Source of the DNA: Syngnathus acus
Taxonomy: Eukaryota > Chordata > Actinopteri > Syngnathiformes > Syngnathidae
Assembly: GCF_901709675.1 (NCBI RefSeq)
Contig: NC_051097.1
Coordinates: forward strand, 8,534,039 to 8,598,038
Direction: 5' to 3'
Length of the DNA stretch: 64,000 nucleotides
Part shown: piece after piece, positions 1 through 13,000 of the stretch
Position numbering within the stretch: position 1 is the stretch's first letter
How the letters are laid out: every line of letters begins with the position of its first letter
Notes under the pieces: model-generated
Database searches by the model: none
What the model saw: the letters and a program-made list of their open reading frames with translations, nothing else
Told to the model about the DNA's origin: nothing
Made by a program: the position numbers and the translations under genes

Positions 1-576
1 GAGCCACATACATGTTTTTTTAATGTCAGTCTTTCTCCAAGTTAAAGGCATTTTTAACGAGGTAAGAGAAAGTGTAATGGCACAATAAAAGGCATCATCA
101 AATAAACCCGCATTTGATTTCCATTGCATTAAGTTTGAAGGCTGGCGTCAGTGTGAGGCTGCTCTGTAAACACCTCTCGCTGAGTGGTCTGTAGTAGGCT
201 GATGTGTGTGTGTATGTCTTTGTCGTTGCTGTCTATGTCTACAAACGTGACTCTGAAAGCGGCTCCATGGTAAGTATATGGCCTCATATTTGACCTGATA
301 AAAAACAAGCTCTTCGTTTTGGCTGCATTGGTGAAGTCAATCAGTGAAGCGGCAACATGTTGCTTAGCAGTTATCAAATCACTCGTCAAACTGTCGCGAT
401 TTAAGAAGTTCCTTGGTAACAAATGACTTCCCTTCAAACATTGCTTCCCCCCCCCCCCCCAACTTGACTTATTTACACTTCATAAAACAGTTGATAAATA
501 TCTGCTGTATCAACAAGTGCAGGCTTTGAAAAAGATTAGCAAGCAGGTTCAAAAGCAACATGGACAACATTCATCA
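1..576. other. intergenic stretch beyond adora2a 3' end
   Basis: No supported gene. It contains a 14-base C run (447-460) and a 102-codon open frame on the minus strand (129-437) without recognisable similarity or convincing splice sites. It lies beyond the likely adora2a polyadenylation signal at 577-582, so it is probably intergenic or a longer alternative 3' UTR. Confidence 0.4.
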
Positions 577-582
577 TTTATT
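577..582 (-). terminator. adora2a: candidate polyadenylation signal of adora2a
   Basis: The minus strand reads AATAAA here, 172 bases downstream of the adora2a stop codon, in A/T-rich sequence. That gives a 3' UTR of roughly 200 nt. A longer 3' UTR cannot be excluded. Confidence 0.5.
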
Positions 583-753
583 TAATAAAACCCCAAAATT
601 TAGACAGCAATCAAGCAAATAAAAATATCCTTGAGCCGTTCCTTTCCAGTTGTATAGGGTCCATCAGATATCAGAAATAGAAGACCACAGGACCATTGTT
701 TTTTTTTTTCCATATTTTAGATTTTGCACAATTAAGGATGCGTTGTGTTGTGT

Positions 754-2589
754 CTATGACAAATCCGTAGAGTGGGTCTGTATAAAGGAGAGAGCTTGAA
801 CATTGACGAAAGAAATGCAGCTTCCACTGTCTCTCATTTCCACACTGTCTGGATTTCCATTAGGTATGCAACTGTTTGGTAGAGCGCCCAACGGCGACGT
901 CCACTGGCTGGAGTCGAGGACAAAAGTGTTCACCACAGTTCCGTATGACGAATCGTCTTTACGGAAGTGCGAGGAAGTCCGCTTGATACTGCCGCTTCTT
1001 ATGTCTCGTCCACGACCGCCCCCGAACCGGAGGCAGCGGCAGTTCCTCCGGCCGAGAACATGCTGGTGGAGAATCCTCCGAAACGTCTGTCGGAATTCTC
1101 GGATTCGATAGGCGTAGATGAAGGGGTTGACGACGGAGTTGGCGTGCGACAGGATGATGGCGATGTTCATCACCCAGATGTGCGGACGCTGGCAGCTGTC
1201 GCACAGGTAGTTGAAACAGTTGATGATGTGCAGGGGCAGCCAACAAAAAGCAAACAGGCCCACGATGATGGCCAGCGATTTGGCAGCGTGCACCTCCTTA
1301 TGCAAAGTGGAGCGAAACGAAGATGACGCTTTTGCAGCGTGGGATGGCGCCGGGGAGACTTTTTTGAGGCCCATCAGGCGAAGCTGGCGCCGGGCAGCCA
1401 TGAAGATGTGAGCGTACACCACCAGCATGACCACCAGGGGGAGCAGCACACAGCCGAAGAAGTTGAAGTAGATCATGTAGTCCAGCGTAACCACTCCCTC
1501 GAAAAGACACTCCGTCAGGCCTTCGGGACAACTGCTGGAGGCCATCGTGGTGGAATTCCATCCTGCGTCCAAGAGTAAAACAGACGGAAATTATTATTTA
1601 CTCAAGAAATTCAGTATAACAACTGATGCTGTTTTGGAAAAACAACCAACCTTTATTCCAGCCTAGCATTGGTGTCAGGCCGATGGAGACTGAGAGCAGC
1701 CAGCACAATGCAATGATACCCTTTGCCCTTTGACCTGTTACCAGACTGTTGTACCTGAAAAATAATAAAAATAAAACCCCACAAAAGTTATTTAGGGACA
1801 ATATCATTTGTTATTTGTTATGCTAACCCTTTCAAAAGTTCTAATGAAGCTTTAAGTTGATGAGGCTTTAAAAACCGAGCCGTTATGCAACCGCTTATGC
1901 AAATGAGTGACCTGCTGTGGCTTATGTGAGGTCGAAGAATGTACTGTAGGGTGAAAACAAAAAGCTTTAAACAAGCACTTTTAAACAACACCAGTCAGTG
2001 GTGATGCAGCTTTCTTTGGCTTGTTACAGAAAAAGCATACATTAAAGTTGCAACAACTTGTCCTAGCATCTTCTCACCTGAGTGGGTTCTTGATGGCGAT
2101 GTAGCGGTCCACGGCGATGGCCAGCAGGCTGAAGATGGAGCTCTGGGTCAGCACCAGGACGAAGCAAGCGATGAAGAGGCATCCGTGGAATTCAGCGCAA
2201 AAGCCAGTACTGGTGTTAAGGTTCATGGAAAAGGAATTTGAAAAATGAGAAAACAAATAAAATAATAATAATATAAAAAAAACACAAATAATAAATAGAT
2301 AATAATTTAAAAAAAGAAATAAATACATAATAAATCAATAAATAATAAATGACAAATGATCAATAATAAATAATACATCTTGTTGGTACCTGATAGTGAT
2401 GGCGAAAGGGATAGCCAGCAGGCCCACGGCGATGTCGGCCGCCGCCAGCGACACCACAAACAAGTTAGTGATGCTCTGCAGGTTGGAGTTGAGACAGACG
2501 GCCCAGCACACCAGGATGTTCCCGGCCACGGCCAGACAGGCGATGGCAAGCTCCAGCCCGATGTAGACCAGATGGTCATTCTTCAGCAT
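754..2589 (-). CDS. adora2a: adenosine receptor A2A (class A GPCR)
   Basis: Gs-coupled plasma-membrane receptor for extracellular adenosine (family knowledge). Coding exons: 2390-2589, 2078-2209, 1651-1754, 754-1562. They splice in phase to 414 aa; human A2A is 412. Visible motifs: the TM2 run [13 protein letters not shown] at residues 101-103 (same number as human), CLFE in extracellular loop 2 (164-167, matching the human ligand-contact Phe/Glu pair), CWLP in TM6, NPFIY in TM7, and a Ser/Thr-rich tail. An N-glycosylation sequon (NST, 148-150) lies in loop 2. The wording ([30 protein letters not shown]) fits A2A rather than A2B. The ATG has a good context (ACC before it). Odd: only the intron between PLR and YNS (1755-2077) is at the classic adenosine-receptor position; two more introns (2210-2389 and 1563-1650) interrupt the frame. 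Teleosts often have two paralogs (a/b), which I cannot tell apart. Confidence 0.93.
2210..2389 (-). repeat. A/T-rich low-complexity intron in adora2a
   Basis: This 180-bp intron separates the codons for Ile66 and Ser67. It is almost entirely A/T with irregular AATAA/ATAAT units, about 2240-2375. The splice sites are regular (donor gtaccaac, acceptor ACCAG). Confidence 0.6.
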
Positions 2590-2794
2590 GGTTCTGCTGT
2601 CCTCTTCAGCGCCTTTCTTGGCATCCCACGACTACATTTGCGAAAGGGGCGGCGAGCGGCCACCTCGGACGTTTTTCCTGGCGGGTTTCTGTTTGGGCAG
2701 GTTTTGGCTGCCGAGTCAAGGGCGGTGATCTGGTGAGGGAAGCGGAGAGAACACAGTCTGAGCTCCTGTACAAACAGCAGGTTTCCCTACCGAT

Positions 2795-2825
<31 letters not shown>

Positions 2826-2833
2826 CACACACA
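2795..2833. repeat. (CA)n microsatellite
   Basis: About 19 CA units with one G interruption at 2819, just upstream of the adora2a coding start, probably in the intron between a 5' noncoding exon and the first coding exon. Confidence 0.9.
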
Positions 2834-3231
2834 TTTAAAAGCCATCTATCTCTCATGTGACAAGGGGAACAGTTTGCTTCTCACACAGGGGGCAAAGCAG
2901 ACAATACATCTTTTTTATTCTGGGAACATGTTTCCTGAAAGCACAGCACACACGTACAGTATCATTCCCACCCCTTCCAATTTACTGATAACGACACAAT
3001 AAAAATTATTCAGCGGTATGTGAAAGTTCCTTGTGCTATTATTGAAGTACGTTTCGATTCCTCTTGGTTGTCGAGACACATTTTCACCGCGTGAGGTCAC
3101 ACTCAACATCACGCTAAGAATCATAAAACTAAAGAAAGGGATTTTTACATGCTCAAAAATATTCCAGTCAATTTAAAATACTGATATAAAGTCCATTTTG
3201 CATGCTACACTAATGAATTGAACATTTCTTA

Positions 3232-3480
3232 CCTGTGTTAGGTAGCGGCTGCATCCTCTACGCACGTTTTCCATTCATTGTTGTCCTTGCAGCGCCTCGT
3301 GGCCACACGTAAACCTGCGCTGATCCGAACAGCCACACACACTGGACCAAAGTCCTACTTTTCCTTTTGTTTCCACTTCCGAATCCTTCTGAGAACCTAC
3401 AGGAATTGCAAAAATGCTTGATCCAGCCTGTAAGCAATACAACAATGGGGGCGGGAAAATAAAGCAGGAATGATGTCAAG
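3232..3480 (-). other. adora2a: possible 5' noncoding exon of adora2a
   Basis: On the minus strand CACAG is followed by gtaagaa at 3231, a strong splice donor 640 bp upstream of the adora2a start codon, and no open frame of interest precedes it. Adenosine receptor genes usually have such untranslated leader exons. The upstream end is arbitrary. The matching acceptor, probably TGTAG or GACAG near 2600-2635, is not certain. Confidence 0.3.
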
Positions 3481-3953
3481 TTACAGATTCCCTTCAGCGT
3501 GATGTTTTCAGGCTACAAGTGAAACTATAGTGACTGGGCTGTCTTGTTTGTCCTCCTTCCAGATGGCTGCTTAGGCAAAAAGAAAAAAAAAAATACAAGA
3601 TGATCATGCAGGCTGTCAGCTTGGAGGAAATGATAAGGACATCCTGCACATCCTGATAAAGGGGACCTGCCTCTGCGCTGTCAATCGATGCCGCCACTCG
3701 CACCATGACAATAAAGCGGTGTGTGTGCGTTATGTGTCACTAGGAGGGAAAAAAAAAAGCACACAAAAATAACACATGAACTCAAACGCTTATTTTGAAG
3801 TTATAAGAGACAAAGCACAGTTAAAGCTCCCTTAGTGATTAGATACTAAGAAAACTTTTCTCCTTTCCATAAATGAATAAATAAATATATAAATAGATAT
3901 ATAATAAAGTAGACCAGTGAAAGTGCATTAAGAGTACCACTCGTCTTGTGTGG

Positions 3954-3971
3954 GCTCCCTCTAGTGGTGGG
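3954..3971 (-). promoter_or_regulatory. CTCF-like motif
   Basis: The minus strand reads CACCACTAGAGGGAGC, close to the CTCF core (CCASYAGRKGGC) with one mismatch. It lies between adora2a and the bcr 3' UTR. Sequence match only. Confidence 0.4.
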
Positions 3972-4350
3972 TGAAAGAATCACTCAATTAAATGCAATAC
4001 CAAAAAAATACATTTGATATTTTCTCTCAATACCTTTTTCTTGTTTAACATTTTTAAAGTATACATTTATTTTTAGGAATCAAAAATAATTTTGGTTCTA
4101 AAATCTCTGCCTTGTTTTTCATGACCATGTTGGCCTACTGTATTTCAATTGGTTCTGATTGCGGTACTTGACAAACACTGCAGTAGAAAGTAGGTCAGAA
4201 TGAATGTGCAGCAGCGTCAATGTGTAAACTGCTACTCATACACCGACGCGTCATGATTTTTCCAATCAATAATGACAATCGTAAAAAGACGGAAAGCTAA
4301 GTGGAAGAACACGCAGCTTCCTGGACACTATGTACGTAGATACAGGAGAT

Positions 4351-7058
4351 TTTATTAAACATTTGTGTACAAACATTGGCTGCAAATTTTTCCCAAACAT
4401 GTTTGTCCTCATAGTACAGTATAACTTTGTACAACAGAACGCCAAATAGAGAACGAGGGTCCAAAAATCCAAGACGGGGTGGGGGGGGGATACAAAGACA
4501 GTCTGTGATTGGCGGCATTCCCAGAACAACACTGAAGTGGAATTTTGGAATTGGAAAGTTATTCGTAATTCGTGTTCCAGCTTCAGCTTGCCTTTCCGGC
4601 GCAAAAAACAAATCCCTTTGATTGGAATTACGAGCGGGACGAACATGTGACAAACTTCAGTCATTTAAACAGGCGGTGACACTTCCAAATAAGTGCATCC
4701 CCTTTTACTTTTCCATTAATTTATTCCTTCAAGATTTTACAAATAAATAGACCCAGCGGACTTTCTATTCAAAGACTCGAACAAAGCTTATTAAATAAAT
4801 ACAAGTAAAAGGCATAAGAGGAGCTAAAGTAAGGACACAGGCAAGAATTTTGACTATCCTTCGTTCCGTTTTAACATTTACGAGTTCAATTTACAGCATC
4901 GGCGTGAGAACGAGGGTGGTCCTTAAAAGATAAGACCGATTTTTCAAAGGTCCTGTCTTGAGAAGAGATGTGTGGCTGTTTTCGGCGAAAAAAAGGCAAC
5001 AGGAGAGATTTCCGCTGTCAGCGTCTTGCTAAACAAAAAAATCTGCGTAGAGGCACGACAGGGTCAGAGGGGTGTAGGCAATCGGGACGGATGTCGCTGC
5101 GTGTCCTCCGATGCGGATGTTGAAATTGTGCGCTTGCTACACAAGGCCAAAATATGTGCTAGTAAACAACGGTGGCAATCAAGAGAAACGGACCGACACG
5201 CTATTGCAATTGTGCTTCCATCCACTCGGATGGCGTGACAAAATGTCCGAATGAAGTCGTCATTCACACACGTGCGTTTCTAAGATTTGATATGCTCAAA
5301 TGATCAAGTTGAAGCACAGAAATGCGAGCTATGTAGCCATAACTTGCTCAACAACACAAACGATGCTTTACTATGGATATAAATGACAAGCTTTGCGCTG
5401 AAGGGACGAGTTTTTAAAATGGACCCATTGGCCAGTTCTAAGTGGATGAGACACAAAAATAAGTTAAAATGTGTATAAAAAATAATTAAAAAAACAGCAA
5501 TCAACTAATTGTCGCTAACGATAGTGTGCAGTGACTATACAATGCAAAAGGGCCTGTAATGGGATCGACTTGTTAAGTCGAGGGACAACAAAATAAATAA
5601 CATGCCTGCATGTTCATTGTCGACTTAACTAAACAAAACAAAATAAGAAATGTATATATCCCCCAAATTCTTCAGAAAACGCTAATAAAGATTCCTTACG
5701 GGTAGTAATGTTGAAAGAGAAAATGGAAACTAACCAAAAGTCAATTATCAGGCGAAGCATATTTTGGGGGGGTCAATGCCCTCACATCCCCCCTCTAGCT
5801 CCGCCAGTGCCGGACACTTCATGTCCAAATATGGTCACTCTAGTATTTTTTTCACAAATTAATACTACTGGCTCAGTCCCAATGTATTTTTTTGGCATTA
5901 TTAACCCATTTAACATGTGGAAAATAGATTGACTGTCTGAGTATAATGAAAAGAAGTCACTTGGTCAGTGATGACATGTTTCCCTCAATGTCCCACATGA
6001 TGTGACAACGTGATTATGGTGCAGTTTCATTTTTGTTCCGCACATACATTCAGTGGGGCGCATATATTATCCAAACCTATCACTGCGGTTTTAAAAATCG
6101 AGACACTTCTCCAGAAACCGTGAGTGGACCGCATCTGTGCTACTCACACATGCACTTCTACTTCCAGAGATGAGATGACGTAAAAAACTTGACGAACTTT
6201 ATGGCGTTATACTCACCGCCACGGGATATCAAAGACCGTGAGAAAAGCTTGTGTCACTGTCGCCTTCTGGAACAAGCAAGAAACGGGAGTATCTAAAACA
6301 ACAAGGCTAAATTCCTGCTTATTTACCGCAAGGCTTCAAGTCAAGGCTAACCGCTAGCCGCCACCGTAATCAAACCGCTTAAAGTACACGTAGAAAAGAA
6401 AGTCTCTTCTCCGAGACCCTGGAATAAATTACATTTAACAATTTAGATTATAGCGGTAAAAGAAAAATTAAGATTATGTACAACAAGGAACACATGAGCA
6501 ACAGGATGTGACAAGGAGGAGGGAAAATTTCCCATGATAGAAAATATATTGCTTCCCGGATATTTAAGCTAACAGACACACAAAGAGAGAGACAGAATGT
6601 TCCTTTGGGGTCGGACACAAACTGCAGGTGGTGAAATTGCGGTCCATTAGGAATAAACACCTTCCTTCGATAAGTCCTTCAAGTTGCTGCGTTGGCCTTG
6701 ACCTACAGTAAACCACTTCTGTAGGCCTGGCGTGAGATAGTTCCGGTAAACTCCACAACTCCACTCATCCTTTTTGGGGGGGAAAACGTGCTGAGATGAA
6801 GTCTGGTTTGAAATGGACAGACACGTTTTGTCCCAAGTCTTCACTTGACCATTGTCTGACAAATTGAGGCCCAAATCACATAAAAACACATAACAAGCAG
6901 GATTTTTTTTCCCTGTTGACTAATATGGAGAAAAACAGAGGAATGTAGATGAAAGAAGGAGATTCCCAAGAGAGAAAAAAAATCCTTCCTACGCGACGTA
7001 GTCAATTCGAAAAATGTACTCCAGTGAGGCATCGTGCTTGAGGTAAACACAGTTGTTT
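4351..7058 (-). other. bcr: probable 3' UTR of bcr
   Basis: No other gene is visible between the bcr stop (7059-7061) and adora2a. AATAAA signals on the minus strand occur at 4720-4725 and 4351-4356. A 3' UTR of about 2.3-2.7 kb fits my recollection that mammalian BCR transcripts have long 3' UTRs. Open frames here (for example 4266-4664) are not protein-like. Confidence 0.45.
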
Positions 7059-10000
7059 CTATACCTCCGTGGAGAAGAGGATGCTCTGTCGTTTACTATC
7101 TGGAGTGGGGATGGTTTCCAACTGGAGGAAATACAGCAGCACCTGGACCTGTTTAAATCGGAATAGAAATGTTTGGGATGCACCGATACCAAGTACTGAG
7201 ACACATTTGAATATTCGCTGATACGTAAAGAGATGAAAAGCACAAAATGGTGGCTGACCTGTGCCATGACCTCCAGGGACCAGCTGTCCCCCATGCTGAT
7301 GGGCTGGGTGGGGTTGCTGGGGATTTTACTGTCTTTCTCGGCGGGTCTCAACAGCGTCGGGCCAAATACGGTGGCCAGGTTGTGAAGCGACATTTTGTTG
7401 ATGCTCTCCTTCTCCGCCACCCTGGCACAGAAGACACAATGTCACGAGAACACGACAGACCCCCACGTGTCACATTTTCACATCTCGCATTGTGCTGACG
7501 CCCACGTGACACTCAAGCCTTTTAATTAAGCCAAATCTCCATGGTGACCAAAAGATCATATGCAGATGTCGTTTGATATCGCCCCCGCAGCTTTGAATTT
7601 GATTGCACGAAATCAGACAATTGAAGTGAGTGCCGCCGCATAATCAAATTCCAAATGATGTGAGGAAACGAGATTATGAAAATGATCCACTTTTTTTTTT
7701 GTACCTCTTCAGGTGGTCCAAGAGGAAAAGGAAGGTGACCAAATTGGGTTCGGGTAACGACAGTAGCAGGTTCAACATGCAGCTCTCCTTGGCGACGCTG
7801 TCCGAGAGAGCTGCGGAACAAAAAGACGATCCCAAATGAACCGTTTTTCCCGAATGGTGAACCAAATTGACGAAAGGTCAACGCACTGATGCCGCCCGCG
7901 AAATTGGGGTAGAGCTCATCGGTGAAGAGCGGCTCCGGCAGCTCTCGGAAGTACAGCTTCAAGGTCCCGGCGATGGCGTTGACGTCCATCTCGCTCATCA
8001 TCACCGACACGTCTTTGTGATCTACGCGGGAAAGCCACTTTGCAATGACGGCGTCACCGCGATACTTTTATCCAAACGGCGTTGAGGTCTACTCACTGGT
8101 GTCGAAGGCCGTCTTGAGGGCCTGGATGTCGGTGGCCACTCCAGAAACCCGATAGATGCCTACTTCCTCCATTCCCCTCCGCTCGATCTCCTCCAGGCAC
8201 TGCCGGACTATGTAGGGCACCTTGGAACGCTCTCGTCTGGATGGAAATATGCACAAAATAAGAAGTTGAATCCAATAATGGATAAAAACATTGCACGACG
8301 CAAACTCACTTTGTAACGGTTGAGATCTTGACCCCGAACACCCCCATAGGTTTCCGCGAGGGCATTTTCTTCAGGCTGAACTCGCGGCTGGTGAACTTCA
8401 TGGATAGTTTGACTTCGATCTGTCGCAGGAAGTTGGGACTCGGGTTAGAAAGCACCAAGTGACAGGAGGAGTACGTTTTGACTGATGCAAGAATGCAGAA
8501 TGTGCCAAAGATGGGGGTCAAGTGTGAGAAAGGTTTTATTGACGTACCCCGTTCATTGGAATGACAGTTCTTTGCCAGTCTTTTCCTTGGAGAGCTTGAG
8601 GATCCAGCTGAATGGTGGAAAAAAAAGGAAAAAAAAGAAAGATTATTTTCGTGACTATTGTTTTTGCAATAAATAAATAAAATAATTAAAAAAATAAATA
8701 AAAATAAACTAGCAATAAATACATTGACAAAATAAAATAAAAAAAGAGACATCTAAATACAATAAAATTGCATATTTTCAATTTGTGGCTTTAATAGTAC
8801 ACATTACAATATCAGGAATTGCCTGTGTCAGCTTTATTTTCTATTGTCTGACCTGCATGATGTTGTTTCACTGTCTAAAAGAAATACAAGCCACTTTCCC
8901 AATACGTCAAATTGTGTTGTTTTAAGGACAATCATGCAGTGCTGTGTGCAGCATTTTCCCTTTTGTTAGGATTTGCACAGATCATTGTGCTTGGAATGAC
9001 ATCATCTGTGCAGTGGTTGTGTGCCAAGAGCTACCAATAGAGGGCGCTGTCATTCACTTTGAGCAACGTGGAGGCTGCGTTAGTAAAGCGCTCGATCCTA
9101 TTAGATGCAATCACATATTTTCTCCTCTTTTCAGAACGTTTTAGGTATTTTCTGTAAAATATCATGCACCCCATTTGCAAATTGAATTAATTATATTTCT
9201 CCCTCCTTTGTTATTATTATTCTATCAGCTTGTGACGTCTAACTATTATTAGTATAATTGCCTTCTGTGCAATGCAAGTGTGAGATGAGACGGCTCAATG
9301 TGGGATCTTCACAAAAAATGAAAATCCAAACCTCTTGTTAAAGATTCTATTGGAACTACTTCTGATTTTCCTGCCTCATTATAACCCGAAAGAAACTTGC
9401 TTATTAACATTTCAATTCTGCTCTTGTGAGGGCAATTTCCTTCAGTTCATCCGCCCCCGAGTGTCCTCTCATTACATAATGACGGCAAAGTGATCCAATC
9501 TGACGATTCACGCTCGGTTTAAGTCATTCACGGGACAATAACGTGAATTTCATGCTCGGCGGCGGCGCTGCAGATAACCCGCCTGTAATGAGTCACGGCG
9601 GGCTCTGCGGAACGCAAGGTGACGTCATGTCATACCGGGATCTGTCCTTTGCCCATGATGCGGTCCATGCTTTCGCCGTCCTCTTTGTTCTGCTTGCTCT
9701 TATTGTAGCACTTCTCGTAGCAGAGCAGCCGCAGGGTCTGCGAGCCCTCCAGCTCGATCTCAAACTCCTGGCGAGGGCAAGAAAATACATCTGTGTTGAT
9801 AGAGCCATAAATATTTTTTTTGGGGGGGGTCCAAATCAGCGCAATACTAAACGTATCGACGCATTTTGCATCTTTCTCGGTGACATACAAAAATCAACAT
9901 TCCCTCCCGCATATGGTTGGCACATGGCGTCGGGGTTCGCTTCACATTAGGACAGATGCGAGTCATCACCAGCAGCTCCTCATTAGCTGCCATTACTTCC

Positions 10001-13000
10001 ACTCTGCTGAACAAACTCCTCAGAGAGTTTGACGGCAAAACATTTCATTGCAGATGCCCCCGAGCAGCCGATTGGGTCCGACTTCCCACATCCAGCTGTG
10101 CCGCTGACGTGAACATCCGCTAAATGCGTTATACGTTCGCGGGGGCCGCGTATGTCACGCTTGGGTTATTTAATATAATAACACCGTGATTGTCGACGGG
10201 AACGACAAACACCGTTTGTGCTAAGCTAACATAAGGTTGCTCACCTCGTTCCATTTGGGCTCAGTGGTGTATCGATACACTCTCGTCTTGGCTTTGTTTG
10301 AAAAGAAGCCGAAAGAATCCACCTCCAATGTGCAATAGAGATCTGCAAGAAATATATTAAACTCGCATGAAGCGGTCGGAAGATTTAATCATGATGATAA
10401 AAGTACCAGACTAACAGCTAAAGGCGGCATTTATCTTGAACCCGAGTCCTCGGTCGAGTGAATTAGTGAGAACTTAACGTTAATTTGGTTTGATCTGTTT
10501 GGTTTTGCCCCGTATGACTCACTCAAGCTCTGTTTGAGGCCGGAGGCGGAGTGGACGATTACATTCAGGAACCCGCAGAGACCCGGGGCTTCATCCTCTG
10601 GAAAAACAGTCAGAGGAGAGAGATGGAAAAAGGATACAATAAACAGAGAGGAAGCATTAAGAAAAACATGCCGATCTGTGTTTGTGCTGGAAGACGATGC
10701 GGGCTAATATTATTTCTGCACTGCATCAAACATTTAGCTTGACATTTTTTTTTTTTATATTGAAACAAATTGGTTTTTTTTTAATAGAATGTGAGACTAG
10801 GAATTAGGTCATCTCATTTGGATAAGCAATCTTAGTTGGATAAACAACAACAGCAAGTCTCTCACCTTCTTTACTGACACTAAGTGGGACGTGATGGACC
10901 GTTTGGAGCTTGACGCAAGAGTTGGTCAACATTTGGAGCTCCATGGAAGATAAGGAAGCGGCTTTAAAACCTTGAAAAGAAATGGTGAAAAAAATATTTT
11001 AGAAGGAGAATGGAAAAAAAAGATCAGGCTGTATGACGGGTTGAGGAAAAAAAAATCCTACATTTCTTTTGCTGCTCTTTGATGAGCTCCTTCCACTCGG
11101 CACGCTCGTAGTCGGATGAAATGAGAAAGCTGTAGCTCTGAAACGCGACATCAATGATTTGTGAGGACAGACGTGTCATGACTACTCTTGCTGAAGAAGA
11201 TTCAACATGCAAATTACAACAAAGTAGACAAAAAAGAGGGGATTGAAGATAGAGCCCTGAGGAACACCATTATGGAAATCCCAAATCTATATATTTATAT
11301 TTACCTTGCCATTCTTATTGTAGACTCTGAGATGCATGCTCGGAGAAGTTAAGAGCAGCAGCGACTCCTGCTCGGACAGCTTCTTCCTGAGGCGGTCGAT
11401 GACCTTTGAACCTTTGTTGGCTCTCTGAAATGCGATGAAAACATTTCAGCAAAAAACATTTCGGTAAAGAGTCTTTTTGTTTTCTGGTTTACCTTTTCCC
11501 TTTGGATCTCACTGCGCAGGTGTGAGATCTTCACCTTCATGGCATCCAGTTCTTCATCTGGGACCTGTGGGATTGTGAGGGGTTCGGCCTCTTCTGGGCC
11601 CTGGAAGGTGAGCTCGCTTAACGGGATGTACCACTTGCTGTCATACTGTTGGTTTTTACTGTTGAGGAAAAAAGGAGTTTCAGTTTATAAATTTCTGCTA
11701 TGTTGTAGTTGGATTTTAGAGTAAACCTTGGAACATGGTGTACGTTGTGTTTTCAAGATGTGCTGACTTGGATGAATAATTTCTCGAAAAAGCTGTCTTT
11801 TTTTTCTTACCCTGCAATTTGTTTTTTCAGTTTGGCGCAGAGCAGCAGGTCGGTGAAGAGAAAGACGTGTCGCAGTTTCCTGGCGCCCTCCACCAGCTCT
11901 ACCATGAAGCTGTCCTTCAGTAACTGGCGATTCTGTGGATTGGAAACAAAGACACGCTCAGAGGTAAGTAAACACTCCTGAACGGGATCATTATCTCTAT
12001 TTCACATAGGAATCAAAAACAAAAATATAATTTTCACAACCCCAACATTTGATACTGCAGCCATTGACACTCGAAACAAAGAAACAACAGACCCCCATTG
12101 ATTCTCTATTAAGTACAAAAGGTTAAACTATTTATTCCAATAATCAATGTGATGTAATATCTCGAAGAATGTTCTCTGAATGGTGAAAGGTAATTTTGGG
12201 GAGAGTGAAGGTAAGATTTTTTTTTCTGGGTGTTCTGGCCATCTCACTGATGTCAGACTATGTAATGAGGCTGCAATACTAAACCTGATCAAAAGAGGGC
12301 GGTGTGGTCAAGATAAACGTTTTACAAGAATGACATTTATAGCCAGCAGAACAAAACCAGATTTGAACGCTTATACGAAAGCATTTATGTTTTCACAGTG
12401 CTATCAAGCGGCTTTAGGGTAAGAATAAATAAATATAAATTTACATAACTCGTGTTTTTTTCTATTTTAATTACATTTGGTCTTCTATCTTTATGTCCAG
12501 ACACCAACTTATACTAACATTTGTTTTCTGTTTTTCTACTTGTCTCAAAGGATGACATCACAAACGTTCAGGAGGGATTACATCATCATCTTCACGTCCT
12601 CCCACCATCCTCTCTTCCTCCACCCCCAACGATGCAACCCCCTCACCTCCATCAAGAACACATACTGTCACCGCCAGAACATACTGAAAAGAATATGGTG
12701 TCTGTTTTTTTTTTTTTTCAATGAAAGCAAAGAGCTGACAAAAGAGCTCCGCCGCAGTGTTCCCACCTGAGGAGGGAGGTCTGGCTGAGACAAAGAGAAT
12801 GAGCGTCGTCATCATCTTTTGTTGCACCGTGTAATCTCTGTGACCATCTTTGCTTGTTTATCATTGAAAAGCAATAATTGGTCCAAGGAAAAGATCAGAA
12901 TGAAAATCGGATGAAAATCTCGGCTGCGAGGGACATCGTTTAGAAAAATGGACTGGACAAAAGCGAACGGGAAATTGATTGCAGCAAACAACATAAAATG

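Noticed and set aside
129-437. 102-codon minus-strand open frame
   Set aside because: It has no recognisable domain, lies beyond the adora2a polyadenylation signal and lacks clear splice sites; probably chance.
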